Of a DNA stretch of 27,735 nucleotides, positions 17,976 to 24,919 are shown piece after piece (position 1 is the stretch's first letter; each line of letters starts with the position of its first letter). This DNA comes from Eshraghiella sp045542375 (GTDB taxonomy: Bacteria; Bacillota; Clostridia; Lachnospirales; Lachnospiraceae). The stretch spans positions 1 to 27,735 of the forward strand of contig JAZQKW010000025.1 in the NCBI GenBank assembly GCA_045542375.1, in the 5' to 3' direction. Made by a program: the position numbers and the translations under genes. A model generated the notes under the pieces. It saw only the letters and a program-made list of their open reading frames with translations. It did no database searches and was not told where the DNA came from.

Positions 17976-18698
17976 TTAATCTGACATTTTGTCACTGATA
18001 TATACCATTGATAGCATACAGAATACATATGTCTGAATCGCTCCTGAAAAAATATCACAGTAAATGTGAATTACGGATGGTATTCCAATGGTTAAAGCTG
18101 TCGGTAATAATCCATATATCAATCCCATTAAGATTGTTCCCGACATAATGTTACCAAAGAGACGTAATGACAATGAAAGAGGTACCGCAACCTCACCTAT
18201 TAAGTTAATAGGGAATAAAATCGGTGTCGGCTTGAACAGATTCGTAAAATGATGCATCTTATTCGCCTTAACACCATTGTAATGAATAATTAAAAATGTA
18301 ATAATACCTAGCGGTAATGTTACACCATAATCCGCCGTTGGAGGTCTTAGTCCGAACAGACCGGATATATTGGCAAATAACAGAAACATAAATATAATAC
18401 ATATCCAGTTCTTGAATTTCTTACCATTCTTACCCATAGTAGAATCTACCATGTTATCCATTGCCTGAACAAACAATTCCAATACATTCTGCAGGCCTCC
18501 GGGCCTTTCCATCGGATTCGCTTTCTTGATTTTCCTATGACCTATTATCATAAAAACAATAAGTATCAAAGAAATAAGAAACAAGCCCACATGTGTTGTC
18601 GTTATCCACAATTCATGTCCAAATAACTCGTACTTCAACAGCCCTTTGATATAAAAATCTACTTCCGCAAGTATCATACCGGAAAGCTGTCCCGTCAC
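17976..18698 (-). CDS. atpB: F-type ATP synthase a subunit
   Basis: Stator a subunit forming the ion half-channels, 240 residues with five to six membrane helices. The essential arginine is R179 in SLSLRLFGNIMSG; the preceding LIGEVAVPLSLS is typical. The start codon is GTG at 18698 with AAGGTGA six bases upstream; an overlapping ATG in another frame meets TGA at once. Encoded 11 bp after the atpI-like gene and 29 bp before atpE. Confidence 0.97.
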   Translation of the reverse strand: MTGQLSGMILAEVDFYIKGLLKYELFGHELWITTTHVGLFLISLILIVFMIIGHRKIKKANPMERPGGLQNVLELFVQAMDNMVDSTMGKNGKKFKNWICIIFMFLLFANISGLFGLRPPTADYGVTLPLGIITFLIIHYNGVKANKMHHFTNLFKPTPILFPINLIGEVAVPLSLSLRLFGNIMSGTILMGLIYGLLPTALTIGIPSVIHIYCDIFSGAIQTYVFCMLSMVYISDKMSD

Positions 18699-18709
18699 AT
18701 TATCACCTT

Positions 18710-19093
18710 CTATTCTTTATAGTTTATTTTCTTTTCCAAATAAGGATGTACATATGCTGCAAATTTCAACCCTAACATTCCAACCACCGTAAAAATAGGG
18801 TCTGCCACATCTGTCCACACGATTAGAAATAAAATCCCAGCTATTACTAACAGTCTCCCCACCGAATTCAATGCATGATACGCCGAATGATGCCTTTCAA
18901 GATACATTGATCTGATTATCACATAATTCATATGCCATGCCATTGCTACTGCAAGCAGGCTTCCTATTACGAGTCCCAGTTCACACTTTAACCGGTCCTT
19001 CGTAAATATAAGTACAGGTATGGATACGATGGCAAAAAATATAAGAATCCCTATCATCAGAAGATATACTCTATGACGTTCTTCCTTATTCAT
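18710..19093 (-). CDS. atpI: AtpI-like ATP synthase membrane protein
   Basis: A 127-residue protein with four predicted membrane helices (about 10-30, 37-55, 76-95, 100-117), in the position of atpI directly upstream of atpB. Members of this family help assemble the c ring or affect ion supply; that role is family knowledge and sequence similarity is weak for such proteins. Its ATG overlaps the end of the upstream atpZ gene by 8 bp. Confidence 0.75.
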   Translation of the reverse strand: MNKEERHRVYLLMIGILIFFAIVSIPVLIFTKDRLKCELGLVIGSLLAVAMAWHMNYVIIRSMYLERHHSAYHALNSVGRLLVIAGILFLIVWTDVADPIFTVVGMLGLKFAAYVHPYLEKKINYKE

Positions 19094-19337
19094 GCCTATC
19101 TTCCTTTCCTTCTTCCTTCCTGCTGTCTTCGTCTTTCATGGCTGACATTGCAATATGATATACATTTCTAAATCCCGCTGCCATCCCGACAAAAATTAAT
19201 GGAATTATCCAGTATGTCCCAAATCGTCTATCAATCCATATTCCAAGTGCAACACACAATGCAATCGGCACCATCATTGATATCCCAATCTGACTTATAA
19301 GAGCCAGAGTCTTATATACACTTCTCTTATATTTCAC
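19086..19337 (-). CDS. atpZ: AtpZ-like small membrane protein
   Basis: An 83-residue protein with two membrane helices (about 10-32 and 41-59) and a basic loop GIWIDRRFGTYW between them, as in the AtpZ/AtpI family found at the head of clostridial atp operons. The tail is highly charged (DEDSRKEEGKEDRHE). The start codon is GTG at 19337 with GGAG eight bases upstream. It lies 42 bp after rpiB with no convincing terminator between them, so the atp genes may be read through from upstream. Confidence 0.75.
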   Translation of the reverse strand: MKYKRSVYKTLALISQIGISMMVPIALCVALGIWIDRRFGTYWIIPLIFVGMAAGFRNVYHIAMSAMKDEDSRKEEGKEDRHE

Positions 19338-19379
19338 CTTACTATCTCCATTAAAAAAAATACTAACAGCATTGTAACA

Positions 19380-19808
19380 TTATTTTTCTATCAAATCAAT
19401 ACGTCTTATATGCCTCTCTTCATTACTGAACTCGGTATCTAAGAAGGTATCAACTATCTCCATTGCAAGTTTCTCTGACACAACAGATGCACCAAGTGCC
19501 AGCATATTGGAATTGTTGTGAAGTCTTGTCATTTTAGCAAGCTCTGTGTTAGTACATAAAGCGCATCTTACACCCTTCACCTTATTAGCAGTAATTGAAA
19601 TTCCAATACCGGTTGTACATACAACAATTCCCTTTTCGCAGGTTCCGTCAGCAACTGCCTCTGCCGCCGCACGTCCGTATACAGGGTAATCGCAGGAATC
19701 TAATCCGTAACAACCGTAATCCTTGCATTCTATTCCTCTTTCTTCAAGATGTCTGATAATGGCAGCCTTTAACTCATATCCGCCATGGTCTGAACCTAAT
19801 GATATCAT
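19380..19808 (-). CDS. rpiB: Ribose-5-phosphate isomerase B
   Basis: Interconverts ribose 5-phosphate and ribulose 5-phosphate in the pentose phosphate pathway (LacAB/RpiB family), 142 residues. N-terminal GSDHGG (D7, H8), CTTGIGISI with the catalytic cysteine C64, and RLHNNSNML with H97 are present. GGAGG lies seven bases before the ATG, and the ATG overlaps the previous stop as ATGA, so it is coupled to the phosphatase-like gene. The sua5 / phosphatase / rpiB order matches the Bacillus ywlC-ywlE-ywlF neighbourhood upstream of atp. Confidence 0.93.
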   Translation of the reverse strand: MISLGSDHGGYELKAAIIRHLEERGIECKDYGCYGLDSCDYPVYGRAAAEAVADGTCEKGIVVCTTGIGISITANKVKGVRCALCTNTELAKMTRLHNNSNMLALGASVVSEKLAMEIVDTFLDTEFSNEERHIRRIDLIEK

Positions 19809-20275
19809 TTCATATCCTCCTTGGTATTAATTTCATGTAATTTATTTTCAACCCGGTCTACCCAGGTGAGAATCGATGCATAAAACATTTCATATAATTC
19901 TGTTTCACCGCCATATGGGTCCATAATATCCCCACTTGATTCGGCAAATTCCATTACAGTATATACATTTAAAGCTCCCGTATACTCATTAATAATTTTC
20001 TGTTTCTCATCTCTGTTCATTGTAAGGATTAATGTTTTTTCCCCAAAGTCCTCCATCTCCAATTGCCTTGCCGTATCATTATCAAGTTTATATCCATGAT
20101 TACGCATAATTGTTATCGCTTTCGCACTATATGGTTCAGGAAAAAGAACAATAAGTCCTCTTGATTCAACCGTAAGCCATTCATCCCTCTTCATGCTCTT
20201 CATAAGGGTAGCTGCCATAGGGCTTTGACATATATTATCCATGCACACAAAAATAACTTTATTATATACAGGCAT
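19805..20275 (-). CDS. Low-molecular-weight protein phosphatase homologue lacking the catalytic arginine
   Basis: A 156-residue member of the low-molecular-weight protein tyrosine/arginine phosphatase family. The nucleophile loop should read C-x5-R-S, but here it is CMDNICQSP: the cysteine C11 is kept, while the arginine that binds phosphate is Gln17 (CAA codon at 20227-20225, one transition from CGA). The general acid in DPYGG (D119) is kept. The residue that is Thr in the arginine phosphatase YwlE is Ile15. The protein may be a phosphate- or phosphoprotein-binding pseudoenzyme, or weakly active. Start chosen at 20275, because GGAGG lies seven bases before it but only one base before the ATG at 20281. 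Coupled to rpiB by a 4-bp overlap. Confidence 0.88.
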   Translation of the reverse strand: MPVYNKVIFVCMDNICQSPMAATLMKSMKRDEWLTVESRGLIVLFPEPYSAKAITIMRNHGYKLDNDTARQLEMEDFGEKTLILTMNRDEKQKIINEYTGALNVYTVMEFAESSGDIMDPYGGETELYEMFYASILTWVDRVENKLHEINTKEDMK

Positions 20276-20290
20276 CTTCATTCCTCCGGA

Positions 20291-21346
20291 TTATACTTTT
20301 ATCACCCTGTGTCCTGCAGCTTTAAGAAGTCTGTTCATAACGGCTTGTCCCAAACCATTATCGCCAAAGCCTTCGGAATAAATCACGTCCACTCCCGTCT
20401 CGTCAAATTCCCTGAGTGTTGCAAACAAATTCCTTGCAATTTCCTCATTACTGTCACCGCTTCCAAGAGAAATCTTAACATCTGCTTCAACCATATCATA
20501 GGTCTCCGCTGTAAGCATCACTCCTACCTTACGATTTCTTCTTCTTCCTTCTTCAACGAAACTGTTAATCCTGTTAATTACTTTATCCCGTTCTCCTTCA
20601 ATTATTGTAAGCTCTGCCTTGGGCGCGTAATGTCTGTATTTCATCCCCGGAGCCTTAGGCGCAACGCCGTCTGAAACTCCCGTCATAAGTGCTTTATCTA
20701 ACCTTACGTCACCTATTACATCCTCAATCATTTCCATAGTGATGTAGCCCGGTCTCAAAATAACCGGAACATCCTCTGTTAAATCCACTATCGTAGACTC
20801 AAGTCCGATTTCTATATCTCCTCCGTCAATTATCATATCAACTCTTCCGGACAAATCTTCAATAACATGCTCTGCCCTTGTAGGACTCGGCCGTCCGGAA
20901 AGATTGGCACTTGGTGCCGCTATGAAAGTTCCTGAAGCTTTTATCAAATCTCTGGCAACCTTATGTGACGGTAGTCTTACTGCAACCGTTGACAAACCGC
21001 CCGTTACTGTATCCGGAACACAGCTTTTCTTATCAACTATCATTGTGAGAGGTCCCGGCCAAAATTCCTTTGCCAACGCAAGTGCCTTATCCGGAACATT
21101 ATCCGTTAAACTGTATAGGTCCTCCAATGCCGCTATGTGTACAATCAATGGATTATCAGAAGGCCTGCCCTTCGCTTCATATATCCTGGCAGATGCATTA
21201 ACATCAAATGCATCCCCACCAAGACCATAAACCGTTTCCGTAGGAAATGCAACAAGACCGCCTCGTGCAATAATGTCTGCAGCGGTCTTAATAATTATTT
21301 CGTTATTGTCATCATCATCTGTTATTTTTCTAATAATTGTGTCCAT
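20291..21346 (-). CDS. L-threonylcarbamoyladenylate synthase (Sua5 type)
   Basis: Makes threonylcarbamoyl-AMP from threonine, bicarbonate and ATP, the first step of t6A37 tRNA modification. The 351-residue length shows the Sua5 form: a YrdC domain (about 1-210) with FPTETVYGLG, KGRPSDNPL and APSANLSGRPSPT, a linker with APGMKYRHYAPKA, and a C-terminal Sua5 domain ending NRLLKAAGHRVIKV. Equivalent to Bacillus ywlC. Encoded 15 bp after the amidase and 15 bp before the phosphatase homologue. Confidence 0.95.
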   Translation of the reverse strand: MDTIIRKITDDDDNNEIIIKTAADIIARGGLVAFPTETVYGLGGDAFDVNASARIYEAKGRPSDNPLIVHIAALEDLYSLTDNVPDKALALAKEFWPGPLTMIVDKKSCVPDTVTGGLSTVAVRLPSHKVARDLIKASGTFIAAPSANLSGRPSPTRAEHVIEDLSGRVDMIIDGGDIEIGLESTIVDLTEDVPVILRPGYITMEMIEDVIGDVRLDKALMTGVSDGVAPKAPGMKYRHYAPKAELTIIEGERDKVINRINSFVEEGRRRNRKVGVMLTAETYDMVEADVKISLGSGDSNEEIARNLFATLREFDETGVDVIYSEGFGDNGLGQAVMNRLLKAAGHRVIKV

Positions 21347-21361
21347 AACCTTGTTCTCCGG

Positions 21362-22060
21362 TCATCTGTTAAAGTATATATCCACCCCTTCTTTAATTGC
21401 CTTACATAACTTCATCTGATACTCCTCATTTCCTAACATTGCTGCCTCTTCCGGGTTACTCAAAAAACCACACTCAACAATCACCGTAGGACAGGTTGTG
21501 TGTAAAAGCATATAGTAATTATTGTCACTCTTTGCCTCTCTTGTATTAGAACTGTCTGCAATGTCTTTAATTGCCTGCTGTATCTTAACAGCCAGCTCTC
21601 TGCCATATGTTGAACTCTTATAATAAAATACCTGGCCACCCCGTACATCCGGGTCAGAAAAGCTGTTTTGGTGAATGCTAATTACAATATCTGCACCCGA
21701 CTGTTCCACAAGCTCACAGCGCTTTCTCATATCCTCAGCCTTACGATTAACTGCATCCTCCCCCGCAAGAGATATATCTTCATTCCTTGTCAATACAGGC
21801 TCATATCCTGCATCTCGCAACATTTCTGCAAGTTTAATTGCAATTGCAAGATTAATATCTTTTTCGTATATATTCTCCTTGGAAACTTTCCCCGGATCAT
21901 ATCCGCCATGCCCCGGATCAAGTACAATAACTATCCTGTCATCTGCTGCCGGCTCTCCATGTACCTCCAACACTTCATTCTGCTTCAGTCTAAAAAAAGA
22001 TACATAAAACACTCCTGCAAGCAGTATTACAGACAAAATAACATCCAGAACTCTCTTCAT
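21362..22060 (-). CDS. N-acetylmuramoyl-L-alanine amidase, CwlD-like
   Basis: Zinc-dependent Amidase_3 enzyme that cuts the bond between muramic acid and the stem peptide, 232 residues with an N-terminal signal or anchor helix (about 4-22). Zinc ligands are H51 (DPGHGG), E66 (YEKDIN) and H130 (SIHQNS), and the catalytic glutamate is E196 (VECGFLSN). Size and single catalytic domain resemble CwlD, which acts on spore cortex, but a vegetative wall role is equally possible. It lies 31 bp after the GH18 gene. No strong ribosome binding site is visible, so coupling to the upstream gene may matter. Confidence 0.9.
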   Translation of the reverse strand: MKRVLDVILSVILLAGVFYVSFFRLKQNEVLEVHGEPAADDRIVIVLDPGHGGYDPGKVSKENIYEKDINLAIAIKLAEMLRDAGYEPVLTRNEDISLAGEDAVNRKAEDMRKRCELVEQSGADIVISIHQNSFSDPDVRGGQVFYYKSSTYGRELAVKIQQAIKDIADSSNTREAKSDNNYYMLLHTTCPTVIVECGFLSNPEEAAMLGNEEYQMKLCKAIKEGVDIYFNR

Positions 22061-22091
22061 CCCGCTCTCACATAGGATATAATTCTTATAA

Positions 22092-23927
22092 TCATTTTAT
22101 TCTTATTTTATCAAAAATATTCCACACCTCATCATTGGCAAATCTGAGTTCCCACGCCGCGATTCCGGCAACGCCTGCTTTCGCAATCTCGTCAATTCTT
22201 GCATCCATTGACTCCACAGTTTCTAACCATATTCTGTAATAATAACTACCGGACTGCCCCTCAGCCACATACTGCTTAAGCTCATCACTCCACTCTATAT
22301 CAAGCATTAACTCTTCTGCAATATTTCTGCAGCCATCCATCGAATATGCCTTAGACTCTATTATCTCCGCATCCTCAGCTTCGCTTTCACATGTCCAAAG
22401 TCTTGTATAGAAAGGTACTCCAACTATAAGCTTTTCACTGTCCACATATTTCAGAGTGTCATTCATACCCTTAACCACAAAATCTATAGATGCTGTTGAA
22501 CCAGCTGTCTCTCCGCCGGCGTAATGCTCATCATAACACATTACTATAACGTAATCCACACATTCTCCCTGTGCAGCTCTTCCGTAATGCATATTATGTC
22601 CTGCAGGTATATAATTATCTACGGATAATACCACACCCTTCTTACGGCACTCTATAGAAAGCTCTCTAATAAACTGAACATAATCCTCGCCGGTATCAGC
22701 TTTAACCTTTTCAAAATCTATGTTAATTCCTTCATATCCGTATTCAGAAATTTCATTCATAATGTTGGTAATAAGATTCGTTCTGTATTCCCTTGTAGAC
22801 AAAAGTTCTTTCTCGCTAAAGCCTCGTTCCTTATCCACCGATATAAAATCACTTACAAGTGGCCAGATTTCATATCCAAGGCTCTTGACATACGCCACAT
22901 AGTCTTTGTCCGCCATTGACTCCAGATTACCTTTGACATCTGATACCTTGTACCAGGTTGGAGAAATAACATTAGCATTAGTAACGTTCTCAAGTCTTGT
23001 CCCTACCGTATCATTGTCGTTAAGAGAATAGATTGCATCCCATATCAAAACAATTTCATGGTCCCTTACGAGATTAGGATATTCCACCTTCTCTCTTTCC
23101 TTAGTAACCACACTATTGATTTCCTGCACATCCTTCTTCTTAACATATCCGTATCTTCCATCTTCAGAAAACACCTCGTACCATTGTGCGCCTTCATCGC
23201 CCTTATAGTACCATTTTACATTCTCATTGGACTTTCCAAGGACTTCTCCCTTAATAGAAGCCTTCTCTCTTATTGCTGCTGTATCATTAAAAACAATTTC
23301 ATCAAAAGCCGTTCCCGGTAAAGTAACTGCAAGTCTGTCAGGATTCTCAATAAGCTGGTACTCAAATTCCTCCATGTCCTTAACAAAATCTGCTGCCAGA
23401 TAAACTTCATCACCTTCAACCATAACAACAGGATGTGAATACTTGTCGTACCATTCATCAACGAAAGACAGCATTGGTGTCGGTATCGCAAGCACCTCAT
23501 ATGGTGTTGTATACAATACACTTGCAGACGAACGGTCATAGTAAAATTTATCAGTTATATATTCCTTAATGAAATCGTTGGAAAGGTAACACACTCCCTC
23601 ATATTCGAATGCATTCCCTTCAACAACAACGCCGTTAACTGTAATAATCATACCGTCAAGCTCAGATTCAATGCCATAATACTTGTATAGGTCAACCCGC
23701 TTCTTATTCTCCGTATTCTTAACAATCAAAATACCTGCTGCCACACATATGGCAACAACTACAAGTATAATGGGAATAAGAAGCTTTAATTGAAGCTTTG
23801 GCTGTACTGCCTCTTCCTCATTCTCCTCATCGTTAATATCAATAATCTCGATGCCATCTACCGACACTTCAGTGTCTTCAAAATCATCATCTAAATCATC
23901 ATCAAAAAAATCTCTGTTATCTTCCAA
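22092..23927 (-). CDS. Membrane-anchored GH18-family glycoside hydrolase with SH3 domain
   Basis: A 611-residue type II membrane protein. An acidic cytoplasmic head (about 1-42), membrane helix (about 48-70), a stalk region resembling copper-amine-oxidase-N/stalk domains (about 80-205), a bacterial SH3 segment (about 215-270, with VKWYYKGDEGAQWYEV), then a GH18 catalytic domain (about 290-610). The catalytic motif is YEGINIDFEKV with D404 and E406; MCYDEHY and the terminal GIAAWELRF strand fit GH18. Such architecture resembles spore or cell-wall muramidases and chitinase-like hydrolases of Firmicutes (SleL/YaaH-related); the substrate is inferred. Start codon TTG at 23927 with GGTGA close upstream. 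First gene of the long array. Confidence 0.88.
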   Translation of the reverse strand: MEDNRDFFDDDLDDDFEDTEVSVDGIEIIDINDEENEEEAVQPKLQLKLLIPIILVVVAICVAAGILIVKNTENKKRVDLYKYYGIESELDGMIITVNGVVVEGNAFEYEGVCYLSNDFIKEYITDKFYYDRSSASVLYTTPYEVLAIPTPMLSFVDEWYDKYSHPVVMVEGDEVYLAADFVKDMEEFEYQLIENPDRLAVTLPGTAFDEIVFNDTAAIREKASIKGEVLGKSNENVKWYYKGDEGAQWYEVFSEDGRYGYVKKKDVQEINSVVTKEREKVEYPNLVRDHEIVLIWDAIYSLNDNDTVGTRLENVTNANVISPTWYKVSDVKGNLESMADKDYVAYVKSLGYEIWPLVSDFISVDKERGFSEKELLSTREYRTNLITNIMNEISEYGYEGINIDFEKVKADTGEDYVQFIRELSIECRKKGVVLSVDNYIPAGHNMHYGRAAQGECVDYVIVMCYDEHYAGGETAGSTASIDFVVKGMNDTLKYVDSEKLIVGVPFYTRLWTCESEAEDAEIIESKAYSMDGCRNIAEELMLDIEWSDELKQYVAEGQSGSYYYRIWLETVESMDARIDEIAKAGVAGIAAWELRFANDEVWNIFDKIRIK

Positions 23928-23964
23928 AATTCACCACACCTTATCATGAGTAATTTCCCAAAAT

Positions 23965-23973
23965 AGTATACCA
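23965..23973 (-). promoter_or_regulatory. Extended -10 promoter of the cell-wall/ATP-synthase array
   Basis: On the minus strand TGG-TATACT (23973-23965) is an extended -10 with five of six consensus bases, about 38 bases before the TTG start of the GH18 gene. No good -35 is visible at 16-18 bases, as is common with extended -10 promoters. Confidence 0.5.
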
Positions 23974-24007
23974 TTTATGCGTGAAAACTTCCATATATAT
24001 TTTGAAA

Positions 24008-24032
24008 ACGGCACCGAAAATTCCGGTGCCGT
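24008..24032 (-). terminator. Hairpin terminator of the kinase operon
   Basis: A perfect 9-bp GC-rich stem (24008-24016 ACGGCACCG with 24024-24032) with a 7-nt loop, 20 bases past the stop codon of the 78-residue gene. On the minus strand only a short T tract (TTTC) follows, so termination may be partial. Confidence 0.65.
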
Positions 24033-24052
24033 CTACGTATCAGGGGTCTTAA

Positions 24053-24289
24053 TTAATTGCTTCCCTTATTGTCCAATGAAATTTTTCCAAAATCAATCTC
24101 CACAACCTTATTATCCTGAAAAACGTACTCTCTCATATAAGTACACTCTTTCTCTGCAACAATCAGTTCTGCCAGGTGTTCCTCCGAAATCACCGGATTT
24201 CCCTCAAGCATAAGAAGAACACCGTTATTTCTTAATTCCTTCAGTTCATTGGTCAGGGAAGCCTTGTCATACATCATATCATCTTCCAT
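24053..24289 (-). CDS. Small protein of unknown function in the kinase operon
   Basis: A 78-residue acidic, soluble protein; I do not recognise the family. The first half looks helical (ASLTNELKELRNNGVLLML, then SEEHLAELIVAEKE), the second half beta-like (CTYMREYVFQDNKVVEIDFG). There is no signal peptide or membrane helix. GGAAGG four bases before the ATG supports translation. It is the third gene after the kinase and the MinD-like protein, 54 bp behind the latter across an inverted repeat, so it is probably co-transcribed and may belong to the same system. Confidence 0.7.
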   Translation of the reverse strand: MEDDMMYDKASLTNELKELRNNGVLLMLEGNPVISEEHLAELIVAEKECTYMREYVFQDNKVVEIDFGKISLDNKGSN

Positions 24290-24301
24290 AAAAACCTTCC
24301 C

Positions 24302-24347
24302 GTAACAGACCAGGTACGAATTATGTGATATATTGACAGTCTGTTAC
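24302..24347 (-). repeat. Inverted repeat between the MinD-like gene and the 78-residue gene
   Basis: GTAACAGAC (24302-24310) and GTCTGTTAC (24339-24347) form a perfect 9-bp hairpin around a 28-nt loop. On the transcript the first arm overlaps the stop codon of the upstream gene (24344-24346) and the second arm ends one base before the GGAAGG of the next gene. No U tract follows, so it is more likely an RNA processing or translation element than a terminator. Confidence 0.55.
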
Positions 24348-24919
24348 ACCTGCCATTTAGATGTCAGCTTATTCAAAAAATCAAGTTCTTTACCGTCAAG
24401 ACTGTATGGATCCGGCACATAAGGAATCTCCTTAATCCTTATCCTAAATTTACCGGACAGATATTTAAGTCCTTTATCCGTACAGCAATTAGCAAGATAT
24501 GTCCAAAAATTACTGGATTTTTCATTCTCACACTTCGCCAGCAAAGCAACATAATACTGAACCTTCCACCATGACAGATTTCCTACTATAATTTTTACGT
24601 TACACAGTAAAAAAGTCTCTCTGTTAACTTCATAATTACTTCCAAAATCAACAATAATGTATGAATAGCCTTTCGAAATAATCTCTCCCAGGTCATTCAG
24701 TTCAGACTGTTCAAAGATTGAAATTTTCTTATAAAACATTTTATTTTTCTTATTATCCAAAACGGATCGTATAATCTTTGCCTGCCGAAAACAGCCTCTC
24801 CCACTCATTTCCACAAGAGCAACTCTTTCGCCCTTAACTATTCCAAAGAACACCGATAGCATCATTGCAAGATGTGTGGCTCCTGCACCTCTATGAGTTC
24901 CCATAATACCTATTGTAAT
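24344..24919 (-). CDS. Degenerate MinD/TadZ-like P-loop protein
   Basis: About 191 residues with a ParA/MinD-type fold pattern. The P-loop region reads IGIMGTHRGAGATHLA, where MinD-type proteins have GGxGKT: the fold glycines and Thr are kept but the P-loop lysine is Ala. A Walker-B-like strand IIVDFGS and a later VKIIVGNLSWWK strand match the C-terminal half of the adjacent kinase. TadZ/CpaE-type proteins are known to have atypical Walker A motifs, so a TadZ-like scaffold is the nearest comparison. The only standard start (ATG 24904) would delete the first beta strand; AAAAAGGA followed nine bases later by ATT at 24919 would restore it, so I give that start with reserve. It would overlap the kinase end by 10 bp. 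Confidence 0.72.
   Translation of the reverse strand: MTIGIMGTHRGAGATHLAMMLSVFFGIVKGERVALVEMSGRGCFRQAKIIRSVLDNKKNKMFYKKISIFEQSELNDLGEIISKGYSYIIVDFGSNYEVNRETFLLCNVKIIVGNLSWWKVQYYVALLAKCENEKSSNFWTYLANCCTDKGLKYLSGKFRIRIKEIPYVPDPYSLDGKELDFLNKLTSKWQV

Noticed and set aside
19805..20275. Naming the phosphatase homologue ywlE (protein arginine phosphatase)
   Set aside because: Position in the gene order fits, but the residue that is Thr in YwlE is Ile here and the catalytic arginine is Gln, so the activity cannot be assumed.
24053..24347. Toxin-antitoxin unit formed by the 78-residue protein and its neighbour
   Set aside because: The neighbour is a P-loop-type protein with no toxin motif, and the gene order and spacing fit a kinase operon better.
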